Of a DNA stretch of 9,906 nt, positions 1 through 6,569 are shown one piece after another. A program made the position numbers and the translations under genes. Where the stretch lies: the NCBI GenBank assembly GCA_030609245.1, contig JAUWCP010000073.1:1-9906 (forward strand). Direction: 5' to 3'. Under the pieces are notes generated by a model. That model worked only from the letters and a program-made list of their open reading frames with translations, was not told the origin of the DNA and searched no databases. Every line of letters begins with the position of its first letter. Positions within the stretch are counted from its first letter, which is position 1. This DNA comes from Hyphomicrobium sp. Lineage in GTDB: Bacteria > Pseudomonadota > Alphaproteobacteria > Rhizobiales > Hyphomicrobiaceae.

Positions 1-1155
1 CATGCCGCCATTCGCGACTTCACGCGCGCGGTGAACGCGGATGCGCGTTTTGCGGCAGCCTACCGCAACCGTGCGGAAGCGAAGCTCGATATCGGCCAGC
101 ATCAGGATGCGATCGAGGATCTATCACGCGCTATCGCTTTCGATGTCGGCAACGCCGAGCTCTATCTTTTGCGCGGGCAAGCCTACCTGGCGATGGACAA
201 TGTGGCGTCGTCGCTGAAGGACTTTTCGCGCGCCGTTGAGCTCAATCCGAGCATGGCCGGCAACTATGCGGCGCGCGGGCTGGCAAACGGGTTAGTTGGC
301 AAGTTCGAAAAATCGTTCGCTGATCTCAATCGTGCAATTGAGCTTAATCCACGTTCAGGCGTTGCGTTCGCTTACCGGGCGGTTGTCTACAAACAGAGTG
401 GGCAGGCCGACGTCGGGCTGAGGGACGCGGAGACCGCGGTGAAGCTCGATCCGGAAGGCGCAGAAACACATTGGGCCAGAGGCGAGATTGCGGAAGCACA
501 GGGACGAATTGAGGATGCGATCGCAGACTACAAGCGGGCGATCGCGGCCAAGCCGAGCCTCACGCTCGCGGTCAATGGGCTGAAGCGGCTGGGCGCGGAT
601 CTTGGTGACCAAGAGGACCGTGTGATCGACGGTCTGGGCATAAAGGATTGGAAAGTTGTTACGCGCGGGTCCCGATACTACGCCGTGAGCAAACGGTACC
701 GGCGCCTGCGCGTCCCATTGGAGATGGCCGGTGAAGGGCAGCCGCGGCTGCTCGAATGGGAAATTAGACGGCGTCCTCTTTCGGGCGTCGGGACGTTGCG
801 CTTCAGTGCCGGCGTCGTGGCGGGTCCCAAGGGGCCCGAAAAGGTTGAGCAGGTTGCGATCCTAGATCTTCACAAAAACAAGGTGATCGCGATCGAGCCG
901 CATCGTCAAGGCCAAAGAGTTTCAACATGGACTTGGCAACACGATCGCGTTGTGGTGGCGAGTGTCGACGGGGCAACCGACGAGTTCGTCCTGCGCACCG
1001 TTCGGGCAAGGGGCCGGCGCCGCAATTCGGGCCCGTTTGGATTTGGCAGTCCGTGGGGTGGACCCTGGGCACAGTACGACGCGCAGTCGGAGCATTCTCG
1101 GCCCAAGCGCCGTCGTAGAAAGCCCAAGACGTTGTTCCAGCTCTTATTCCAATAA
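1..1155 (+). CDS. TPR-repeat protein with C-terminal extra domain (5' end missing)
   Basis: The frame is open from base 1 (first codon CAT, then AAIRDFTRAV), so the gene starts upstream of the window. The GTG at 31 lies inside a TPR helix and is not a convincing start. About five tetratricopeptide repeats follow at 34-residue spacing (in-window codons about 15-190), with motifs such as RAIELNP, RAVELNP and TAVKLDP, plus part of an earlier repeat. TPR arrays are protein-protein interaction scaffolds. After the repeats comes a domain of about 130 residues, apparently beta-rich (from about codon 208), that I do not recognise. The protein ends in a Gly/Trp/Pro stretch and a very basic tail (PKRRRRKPK). 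The missing N-terminus prevents a call on a signal peptide, although similar Hyphomicrobiales TPR proteins are often exported. The partner is unknown. Nothing downstream is close enough to share its transcript. Confidence 0.85.
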   Translation, partial: HAAIRDFTRAVNADARFAAAYRNRAEAKLDIGQHQDAIEDLSRAIAFDVGNAELYLLRGQAYLAMDNVASSLKDFSRAVELNPSMAGNYAARGLANGLVGKFEKSFADLNRAIELNPRSGVAFAYRAVVYKQSGQADVGLRDAETAVKLDPEGAETHWARGEIAEAQGRIEDAIADYKRAIAAKPSLTLAVNGLKRLGADLGDQEDRVIDGLGIKDWKVVTRGSRYYAVSKRYRRLRVPLEMAGEGQPRLLEWEIRRRPLSGVGTLRFSAGVVAGPKGPEKVEQVAILDLHKNKVIAIEPHRQGQRVSTWTWQHDRVVVASVDGATDEFVLRTVRARGRRRNSGPFGFGSPWGGPWAQYDAQSEHSRPKRRRRKPKTLFQLLFQ

Positions 1156-1272
1156 TTTGGCGTTGCGAGCTCCTGAGCGATCCATTCGGCGCCGAGGGTT
1201 CGCTTGTCCGGATTCGGCGGCCAAGAACGGTGCGCCAGTGTTGCCGATCTACGTTCTCGATGTGGAGCCACC

Positions 1273-1336
1273 TAGAGCCTGATCGTTTCACTTGGAGGCG
1301 CTAATTGCGTCCAAGTGAAACGTGAATCAGTCTCTA
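1273..1336. repeat. Palindromic repeat unit 1 (REP/MITE-like hairpin)
   Basis: The outer arm TAGAGCCTGAT (1273-1283) pairs with ATCAGTCTCTA (1326-1336), one mismatch in 11. The inner arm CGTTTCACTTGGA (1284-1296) pairs perfectly with TCCAAGTGAAACG (1310-1322). A 3-nt bulge TGA (1323-1325) separates the two stems on the right side, and the loop is 13 nt (1297-1309). There is no T-tract, so it is not a typical intrinsic terminator. Read on the minus strand it matches unit 2 (1348-1424) in layout and end sequence. It is probably a dispersed intergenic palindrome of the type common in Hyphomicrobiales genomes. Confidence 0.8.
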
Positions 1337-1347
1337 CACTTTTGATT

Positions 1348-1424
1348 TAGAGCAAGATTCACGTTCTTGCTGGAGACCTCCCGGGCGAAGGCCAAGTGAT
1401 TCCATCAAGAACGATCTTGCTCTA
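1348..1424. repeat. Palindromic repeat unit 2, inverted relative to unit 1
   Basis: The outer arm TAGAGCAAGAT (1348-1358) pairs perfectly with ATCTTGCTCTA (1414-1424). After a 3-nt bulge TCA (1359-1361), CGTTCTTGCTGGA (1362-1374) pairs with TCCATCAAGAACG (1401-1413), one mismatch in 13. The loop is 26 nt (1375-1400). The 11+13 stem plan, the 3-nt bulge and the word GATTCACGTT are shared with unit 1 read on the opposite strand. The two units therefore form a head-to-head doublet separated by 11 nt (1337-1347). The flanking outer bases 1271-1283 and 1414-1426 can also pair with each other (11 of 13), giving an alternative cruciform of the whole element. Confidence 0.8.
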
Positions 1425-1614
1425 GGCGCTGGGTTCCAGAGATCGTCGCGCTTTCTGCTCCAGACATTCACAAGCCCTGGATGCTATCAGCCGAGGCTCT
1501 CAAAGCGGCAAGTCACAAGTTGAGAAAAAGTTACTGCGGCCCGATTGTCGATCATCGGCAGGCGCAGGCACTAGACGCATATATGAGTTTGCGGCGCAAA
1601 ACACGGCAATGAGG

Positions 1615-1635
1615 ATACAAACGTGTCATTTGTAT
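1615..1635. promoter_or_regulatory. Operator-like inverted repeat
   Basis: ATACAAA (1615-1621) and TTTGTAT (1629-1635) form a perfect 7-bp inverted repeat with a 7-nt centre. It is AT-rich and symmetrical, as expected for a dimeric regulator site, and is nested inside a wider GCGCAA (1594-1599) / TTGCGC (1653-1658) pair. It lies about 160 bases upstream of the L,D-transpeptidase start. No cognate regulator can be named, and the half-sites do not match the FNR consensus. Confidence 0.3.
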
Positions 1636-1780
1636 TTGGCGGGTAACACAACTTGCGCTTTGGTCGAAGGTCGGTTGTGAGCACCTCGTAATTCGTTGAA
1701 CTAAAACAGCATCGGCGTTAAGCTTTCGTCAGACGTCGCACTTGTATGGTGGGGCCAATGATTGGGACCACAGCTGGGGT

Positions 1781-1784
1781 GGAG
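1781..1784 (+). promoter_or_regulatory. Ribosome-binding site that sets the L,D-transpeptidase start
   Basis: GGAG, within GGGGTGGAG, sits 10 nt before the ATG at 1795. This favours 1795 over the in-frame TTG at 1762, which has no comparable site and would put a Trp/Arg-containing segment ahead of the signal peptide. Confidence 0.65.
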
Positions 1785-1794
1785 ACTAAATCTT

Positions 1795-2598
1795 ATGGGC
1801 TTCTTTCGTGTGTTGTGTGCGGCGATTGTCGCCGGTTTTTTCGTAACATCAGCAGTTGCAGAGTCACCGTTAGTACTAGCTGCAACTGATTCATCTGCTC
1901 CAGTGTTGCAACCCTCGGTGTCCGAGTTGGATTCGCTGTCGACCGACGTGTCGGTTATCGCGCCCATCGAGGAAGAAGCTGTTGAGCTGAAGGGTCACCA
2001 GGCGGCTGACGCCACACTCATGGCAGCCGTTGAGATGGGGACGGTTGAGGAAGTGGCGCAGGCTGCGCCCCTTGGCCCGCCCGAACCAACGTTGTATGCA
2101 GACATCGATTTGACGACTCAAAGGCTGACGCTGACCGACAAGGCGGGTGTTCTTTACAAGTGGAAGATCTCGTCGGCAGGCGGCGGGTATGTCACGCCGG
2201 TTGGGATTTACAAACCCCAGTGGACCGAGCGCATGCACTATTCGAAGCAGTACTATAACTCGCCGATGCCCTATTCGGTGTTCTTCCACAAGGGCTACGC
2301 CGTGCATGGGACGAGTGCGGTGGGGCGGCTTGGCCGTCCGGCGTCGCACGGGTGCATGCGGTTGCGGATTGCGAATGCGAAGAAATTCTATAACCTCGTG
2401 AACAAGCATGGGAAGGGGCTGACGAAGATCACGGTTCGTGGCACGCCGCCATCTTCGCCAATGGTGCGCGACCACCGGCCGCGCCGCCGCTATCAGGCAT
2501 CACCGAGCTATCAACCCTTTGGGTTCTTTTCGGCCTATAGCTACCAGCCGCCGCGCAGGCGCCGCTATCGCCGCCGCCGCTATAGTAGTGGTTATTAA
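1795..2598 (+). CDS. Secreted L,D-transpeptidase (YkuD/ErfK family)
   Basis: The predicted 267-residue protein starts at ATG 1795. A signal peptide covers residues 1-22 (MGFFRVL, hydrophobic core, then SAVA before the likely cut). Residues about 23-97 are an acidic, Ala/Pro-rich linker. The YkuD catalytic domain spans about 98-216: IDLTTQRLTL, then H171-G172, then SHGCMRL at 184-190 with C187 as the expected nucleophile. Such enzymes form 3-3 peptidoglycan cross-links or attach proteins to peptidoglycan in the periplasm; which of these cannot be told here. The C-terminus (about 225-267) is an unusual Arg/Tyr/Pro tail with runs such as RRRRYRRRRY, very basic, possibly binding anionic envelope polymer (inference). 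The gene is alone on its strand and converges on the DUF1134 gene. Several rhizobial genomes carry many paralogues of this family. Confidence 0.9.
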   Translation: MGFFRVLCAAIVAGFFVTSAVAESPLVLAATDSSAPVLQPSVSELDSLSTDVSVIAPIEEEAVELKGHQAADATLMAAVEMGTVEEVAQAAPLGPPEPTLYADIDLTTQRLTLTDKAGVLYKWKISSAGGGYVTPVGIYKPQWTERMHYSKQYYNSPMPYSVFFHKGYAVHGTSAVGRLGRPASHGCMRLRIANAKKFYNLVNKHGKGLTKITVRGTPPSSPMVRDHRPRRRYQASPSYQPFGFFSAYSYQPPRRRRYRRRRYSSGY

Positions 2599-2616
2599 TC
2601 GAAGCGAGTGATCACG

Positions 2617-2643
2617 CCGCCGCCCTCACGAGTGAGGGCGGTA
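2617..2643. terminator. Hairpin between convergent genes, possible bidirectional terminator
   Basis: CCGCCCTCAC (2620-2629) pairs with GTGAGGGCGG (2632-2641). The innermost pair would leave only a 2-nt loop, so the realistic form is a 9-bp, GC-rich stem with a 4-nt loop. It lies 21 bases after the L,D-transpeptidase stop and 20 bases after the stop of the converging DUF1134 gene, which is the expected place. Neither side has a clean run of T, so efficiency is uncertain. Confidence 0.5.
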
Positions 2644-2661
2644 GCTCTTGCTAAACCGCAT

Positions 2662-3852
2662 TTAAAACGGATTCCAAGTCGGCCGGGGCGTGAAGCGGAT
2701 ATATCCGAAGTTCGCGCCAAGTCGCAGTCCAATGCCAGAGCGGATAGGCGCCATGATTACCTTTCCGCCCTTCAAGAACGTGATACCGACCCCGCCAACG
2801 AAATAGGCCGAGCCATCGACGCCCGTAAATTGGCGATAGAGGTCTTCGGGCTCATTCAACCGGTAAATTAGAAACATTGTGCGCGATCCCGCCGCACCGA
2901 AATCCGTGCCGAGCGATGGTCCGTGCCAGTAAATCTTTTCCTTGCCGCCTGAGCGCATAAAAAGCGTTCCAGAGCCATAACGTACGCCGGCGAGGAACGC
3001 GCCGCCACCTTCCTTGCCGAGCACATACGCCGATGGCCGGCCAGACTTGCTGAAGGCGTATTCGATGACGCTGGCCAGGTTTGTGGAGATGGTGCCAAAG
3101 AATCCGTGCGTGATCTTGCGGACCTCGTCGATGGAATAGCCTTGCGCGGCTTTCCCGGTGGTTTGGGACAGAGGCGGCGGCACTGGAGCCCAGGCTGTGT
3201 CGACCTCGGTGGCAGACTGCGGTTTTGTTTCCGTGCTCCACGATTCCGATTGGCGTCTTGCTGGGACCTTTGCTGGGGCCGCCGTGGCGCGAGGAGGAGG
3301 TGGGTTTGCCGTCGCGACGTCAGGTTTGGCGGAATTTTCGCTCGGTGGTTTTGTTGCAGATGGCGTCTCCGCCGTCTTGGAAGCTGGCACTATCGGCTTG
3401 TCATGTTCGGCGATTGCAGCATCGAGCTTGGCCAGTGTGTAGGCCGACTTCGCCTTCATGACCGCGAGCAACTCCAGACCCGCAGCATTGAGCTCTGCAA
3501 GTTTTGAGCAATCGGGGATCTGTTCTGAAGGTGGACTTCCAAGCGTATCGATCTTGACGATCAGATCCTTGGCTTTCGCATCGTACTCGGCAGTGCGCTT
3601 ATCGCGCACGCTTTGCAGCACTTTCTCCTCGTAGCCCGCGTCGGCCCAGCCTTTCTTGTCTTTGAGCTGGCGCAGCTTGTCCTTGAGTGTGGGCAATGCT
3701 CCGGCGTTGAAGGATCTCAAGGCCGCGCCCGAAGAATCGATCGCGGCCGCGAAGTCGTCGTTTGTGCACGGTGCCCCCAACGCAGCACTATTGATGGAAA
3801 GCCCAAGCCCAGAAAGTGCTGCGAGGAGTGCTAACCGAATCGTTTTCGACAT
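2662..3852 (-). CDS. EipA-family (DUF1134) periplasmic protein with N-terminal extension
   Basis: The predicted protein has 396 residues from the ATG at 3852. An in-frame ATG at 3876 would add eight residues (MQLVEIVP). I prefer 3852 because it gives a clean signal peptide (MSKTIRLALLAALSG... ending ALGA, cut near residue 27). Both starts have only weak GAG-type ribosome sites. Residues about 30-152 look helical and charged, with two cysteines (29 and 115). Residues 153-235 are a Pro/Ala/Lys/Thr linker. Residues 238-396 match the glycine-rich DUF1134 domain (IDEVRKITHGFFGTIS, VGGVGITFLKGG, GIGLRLGANFGYIRF). The Brucella member EipA is a periplasmic protein needed for envelope integrity and stress resistance. 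EipA-type proteins are usually little more than signal peptide plus DUF1134, so the N-terminal half is extra. It is 88 bases downstream of the deacetylase gene on the same strand and may be co-transcribed. Confidence 0.85.
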   Translation of the reverse strand: MSKTIRLALLAALSGLGLSINSAALGAPCTNDDFAAAIDSSGAALRSFNAGALPTLKDKLRQLKDKKGWADAGYEEKVLQSVRDKRTAEYDAKAKDLIVKIDTLGSPPSEQIPDCSKLAELNAAGLELLAVMKAKSAYTLAKLDAAIAEHDKPIVPASKTAETPSATKPPSENSAKPDVATANPPPPRATAAPAKVPARRQSESWSTETKPQSATEVDTAWAPVPPPLSQTTGKAAQGYSIDEVRKITHGFFGTISTNLASVIEYAFSKSGRPSAYVLGKEGGGAFLAGVRYGSGTLFMRSGGKEKIYWHGPSLGTDFGAAGSRTMFLIYRLNEPEDLYRQFTGVDGSAYFVGGVGITFLKGGKVIMAPIRSGIGLRLGANFGYIRFTPRPTWNPF

Positions 3853-3940
3853 TGGAACGATCTCGACCAGTTGCATGCTGCGAACTCTTGCGAGTCTGCC
3901 ACACTACGGGCCGAGGCGGTGCGGGCTGCGCCGCAATGCC

Positions 3941-4873
3941 TCATTGGCCACCGATGATCGTGCGCACCACGCTGGAGAGCGGACGCTGGTGCCCAGCCGC
4001 CAAGCCCCTGACATCCTTCTCGATCAGCTTGTCATATTCGACGAGCGTGACCACAGGCGCCTTGGGCGTAAGGTGAACAATCTTGTAGCCCTTGGCTTTG
4101 AGCTCTTTCAAAAGCTGGGGCATCGCCTTGGCCGTATTGGGCTGGATGTCGTGCATCAGAAGGATGCCTTTGCCCCTCTTGTCGAGGTTCGCCATGATGT
4201 TCTTGATGAGCCTCTTGGGGCTTCGGCGTTTGAAATCGAAGCTGTCCATATCGGTCGAGAAGACGGCAATGTTGCGGCTGCCGAGATACTGCAGCAGCTC
4301 GCGCGAATCCCTGAGGTACGGGAAGCGGAAAAAGGGCGCCATGGGTGCACCGGCAGCACGGCTGATGATGCTGACTGATTTCTCGATTTCGGCCTTCGCC
4401 TTGTCCATTGGCATCTTTGCAAGGTTGGGATGCGTCACCGTGTGTGCGCCGACTGTGTGACCGCTCTTGACGACCTCGCGTAACACTTCGGGGTACCCGG
4501 CTGCGAGCTTGCCTACCGAGAAAAATGTGGCCTTGGTGCACTCGGCGGCGAGCGCGGCCAAGATGGTTCTGGTGTGTCTGGGAAGCGGCCCATCGTCGAA
4601 GGTGAGCACGACCTCCTTCGGATTGAGGAAGTCATATGCCTTGTAGTTCTGAAAGCCGAAGCCGGGTCCGCCTGTGGTGTCGATTTCCACCACGCGTGCC
4701 ACGCCAAGCGCGTCATCGTTGCCCGGACAGGACTGCTTCGCAACCGCAGGTGCGGCCGGGCCCATTCCTGTCTGCTGCGCTTCAGGGTTCTTCGCCTTGG
4801 GAGCGGCGTTAAGAGCGTGTGGGGCGCCGAAGATGACGGCGCCGATCAGAGCTGTTGCCAGTATTGCACGCAT
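3941..4873 (-). CDS. Secreted polysaccharide deacetylase (NodB / carbohydrate esterase 4 family)
   Basis: The 310-residue protein has a signal peptide at 1-24 (MRAILATALIGAVIFGAP, cut near LNAA). The NodB homology domain carries all five family motifs: TFDDGP (91-96), with the catalytic base and metal-ligand aspartates; HTVTH (144-148), with the two metal-ligand histidines; RFPY (183-186); STDMDSFD (206-213); and LLMHD (238-242), with the catalytic histidine 241. An active, metal-dependent enzyme removing acetyl groups from an N-acetylated glycan in the periplasm is therefore likely. The substrate (peptidoglycan, exopolysaccharide or chitin-like) cannot be read from the sequence. The start ATG at 4873 is supported by GGAG at 4881-4884, 7 nt away. 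It lies between the thioesterase (144-base gap) and the EipA-like gene. Confidence 0.92.
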   Translation of the reverse strand: MRAILATALIGAVIFGAPHALNAAPKAKNPEAQQTGMGPAAPAVAKQSCPGNDDALGVARVVEIDTTGGPGFGFQNYKAYDFLNPKEVVLTFDDGPLPRHTRTILAALAAECTKATFFSVGKLAAGYPEVLREVVKSGHTVGAHTVTHPNLAKMPMDKAKAEIEKSVSIISRAAGAPMAPFFRFPYLRDSRELLQYLGSRNIAVFSTDMDSFDFKRRSPKRLIKNIMANLDKRGKGILLMHDIQPNTAKAMPQLLKELKAKGYKIVHLTPKAPVVTLVEYDKLIEKDVRGLAAGHQRPLSSVVRTIIGGQ

Positions 4874-5017
4874 TGTTCATCTCCGAGATTGCCATGATCC
4901 GGCCTGTCCCTTGATTCTTAACGGATTGTGCGGAGTTTTGCCCCTAAGGCGCAAGCGCGATGGCTAAATCTCGGGCAATTTTGATGACTCGTGTGTCCTG
5001 CCGCAGAGTGGCGGAAA

Positions 5018-5452
5018 CTAATGGAGCGGCAATTTCGCTTCGGCCTTGCTCCGGAAACTAACTGCGTCAACAACGGCGCGGGTATGCGTGCCCTTGCCCA
5101 CGATTTCGCGGGCGTCACGCGCCTCGATTCGGAAAATGAGCTTACGGCCGCTCACCTCCAAGAGCTCCGCGGTGGCAGTGACCGTGAACCCCGGCGGCGT
5201 AGCAGCCAAGTGTTCGACCTCGACACGAATACCTAAGCTTTCCAGCCCTTCGGGTAAGTAGCGCTCCACGCAGTCGACAGCGGCGGCCTCCATCAGCGCG
5301 ATCATCATGGGGCTTGCGAGCACGGGCGCGCGGCCGCTTCCCAGACTCGCTGCCGTGTGCTCGTCGCCGACCTGCATCGAGGCTGTGCCGACGAGACCGG
5401 GCTTCAAACGCTTAAGGTCGTGCATGGCGATTCGGGTCGATCCAACAGTCAT
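5018..5452 (-). CDS. FlK-like hotdog-fold thioesterase
   Basis: The 144-residue form starts at ATG 5452. The frame extends to TTG 5500 (160 residues), and another ATG at 5425 gives 135. None has a strong ribosome site, and 5452 gives a length close to FlK (about 139). The sequence follows fluoroacetyl-CoA thioesterase FlK: LASPMMIALMEAA, then LPEGLESLG, then VEHLAATPPGFTV, then GKGTHTRAV. With FlK's Thr42, Glu50 and His76 as guide, the equivalents here are Ser47, Glu55 and His81, with identical spacing (8 and 26). Glu and His are kept; Thr is replaced by Ser, which could still serve. The phenylalanine-gate features that give fluoroacetyl specificity cannot be judged. The substrate is probably a small acyl-CoA, and a housekeeping role is more likely than fluoroacetate resistance. 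It is cytoplasmic and may be co-transcribed with the regulator upstream. Confidence 0.82.
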   Translation of the reverse strand: MTVGSTRIAMHDLKRLKPGLVGTASMQVGDEHTAASLGSGRAPVLASPMMIALMEAAAVDCVERYLPEGLESLGIRVEVEHLAATPPGFTVTATAELLEVSGRKLIFRIEARDAREIVGKGTHTRAVVDAVSFRSKAEAKLPLH

Positions 5453-5546
5453 TGGCTCGTGAATGTCGACAAACCTGCCGCCTGCGCGTGCGAAGGGCAA
5501 GAGCTTGCTTGGATCTGGAAAGGCGGACGTGCCGCGAATCGCGGTT

Positions 5547-6257
5547 TTAGGCCGCGCCGTCGGCGAGCTTCTCCAGCGCCGGCAGGTCCTTTAGGCGCAA
5601 ACCGTTGGCGGCGGGCTCGATAAGGCCTTGGGCCTCCAGCTCGGTGAGCTGGGCCGTGAGCAGATCGAGGCTCATATTCAGATACCCGGCCACGACGCCA
5701 CATTTCAGCGAGTCGGTAATGATGTCCGGTACGCGGCCTTCATAGCTATTGAAGTGCGAAAGCGTGACGAACAGCGCGGCAACACGCTCAATGGGCCGCG
5801 TCTTGCATGCAGAGACGACCGCTTCGCGTATCACAGCGGCCTCGCGCTCAATTGCCGTACTGACCTCTGCCTTTGCCGGCCGACTCTTCTCGGTGACAGG
5901 CTCCTTCGCGGTGCTTGGAAGGCAGCTTACGCTCGTTTGCGTTGTAGCTTGCGCGGTGGCCACGTGGTTGTCGTGATAGCCAAGCCCGACGAGATCGCCT
6001 GAAAAAGCGAACTCGAGCACATCCCGGCCGCCGTCAGGCAAGGTCTTGTAAACGCAAATGCCTCCGCTTTCGATGCGGAAGGCGTGCGTGCGCGGTTCGC
6101 CTTCTTGGAAGAGAAAGTCACCGGCCGAAAGGGTGCGTACGTCCCGCCCAGCCTCTGCGGCATCCAGAGGTGGAGCCTCTGGCGCCTCGGAGGTCTTGGA
6201 GGCCGTTTTTGCAGTACGCAGCTCAATTACATGAAGCACGGCAGATACTCGACGCAT
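5547..6257 (-). CDS. Crp/Fnr-family transcriptional regulator
   Basis: The predicted protein has 236 residues from ATG 6257; a GTG at 6272 would add five. Neither start has a clear ribosome site. Residues about 43-113 form a cyclic-nucleotide-binding-like beta-roll (LSAGDFLFQEGEP, AFRIESGGICVYKTLPDGG, FSGDLVGLGY). A polar linker and a long dimerisation helix follow (to about 165). A winged helix-turn-helix occupies about 185-227 (CGVVAGYLNMSLDLLTAQL, ELEAQGLI). There is no N-terminal cysteine cluster, so it is not an oxygen-sensing iron-sulphur FNR. The recognition helix lacks the E-x-x-S-R pattern of FNR/FixK proteins, reading LDLLTAQL instead, so its operator probably differs from TTGAT-N4-ATCAA. 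The effector and targets are unknown. The thioesterase gene lies 94 bases downstream on the same strand. Confidence 0.85.
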   Translation of the reverse strand: MRRVSAVLHVIELRTAKTASKTSEAPEAPPLDAAEAGRDVRTLSAGDFLFQEGEPRTHAFRIESGGICVYKTLPDGGRDVLEFAFSGDLVGLGYHDNHVATAQATTQTSVSCLPSTAKEPVTEKSRPAKAEVSTAIEREAAVIREAVVSACKTRPIERVAALFVTLSHFNSYEGRVPDIITDSLKCGVVAGYLNMSLDLLTAQLTELEAQGLIEPAANGLRLKDLPALEKLADGAA

Positions 6258-6272
6258 ACCAACTGTCCGCAC

Positions 6273-6569
6273 AAACTATGTGGCGGCCCAGCCACATTCA
6301 AGGGCATTCTTGTGGATATTCTAATTGCAAACCGGACAGAATGGCCGTTTTCGAGAAGGCGAGATCAGTCTTGGGTCGGACAATCAATGGGTTGTGCGGC
6401 AAGCCCGCCCGCGGCCGGCGTTGTGAAAATTGTGTCGCAGAGTAACGAAATTCTCCCGCCGCAGCGTCGATTGAGGCGGCGGCCGCGATGCTTTTTGCCT
6501 TCAAATGCTTGTTGAGCGAGGCAGCGGAGGCACCGCCTGCGTTGCCAAACGGACCCGCGCGGAGTCCCT
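6273..6569. other. Intergenic region, no gene seen
   Basis: About 300 bases separate the regulator start from the cysteine-protein stop. Open frames here lack ribosome sites, have Ala/Arg-rich shadow-like composition and overlap one another. A modest interrupted palindrome, CCACA...TGTGG around 6291-6315, lies just upstream of the regulator. No promoter is convincing. Confidence 0.5.

Larger units (their letters stand above)
1156..1794. other. Noncoding intergenic region of about 640 bases
   Basis: No credible gene lies here; reading frames overlapping 1156-1290 are shadows of the TPR gene end. The region contains the paired palindromic repeat (1271-1426), a short symmetrical operator-like site (1615-1635) and, at its right edge, the ribosome-binding site of the L,D-transpeptidase. 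A weak -35-like TTGAAC occurs at 1696-1701 but has no convincing -10 partner, so no promoter is assigned. Local AT content rises around 1600-1720, as expected of a regulatory region. Confidence 0.6.

Noticed and set aside
803..1291. Long minus-strand open frame (162 codons) opposite the TPR gene
   Set aside because: It lies opposite a well-supported coding sequence, has Arg/Pro/His-rich shadow composition and no ribosome site.
1279..1330. Hairpin considered as the terminator of the TPR gene
   Set aside because: It lacks a T-tract, is more than 120 bases after the stop and is better explained as one half of a paired palindromic repeat.
1696..1724. TTGAAC with a downstream TTAAGC considered as a sigma-70 promoter
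   Set aside because: The -10 match is too poor to claim.
1891..2475. 194-codon minus-strand frame opposite the L,D-transpeptidase
   Set aside because: The plus strand carries the YkuD motif with its catalytic Cys and signal peptide; the opposite frame has His/Arg-rich shadow composition.
3656..4378. 240-codon plus-strand frame across the EipA-like and deacetylase genes
   Set aside because: Both opposite-strand genes have clear domains and signal peptides; this frame spans the end of one and the start of the other and has no recognisable domain.
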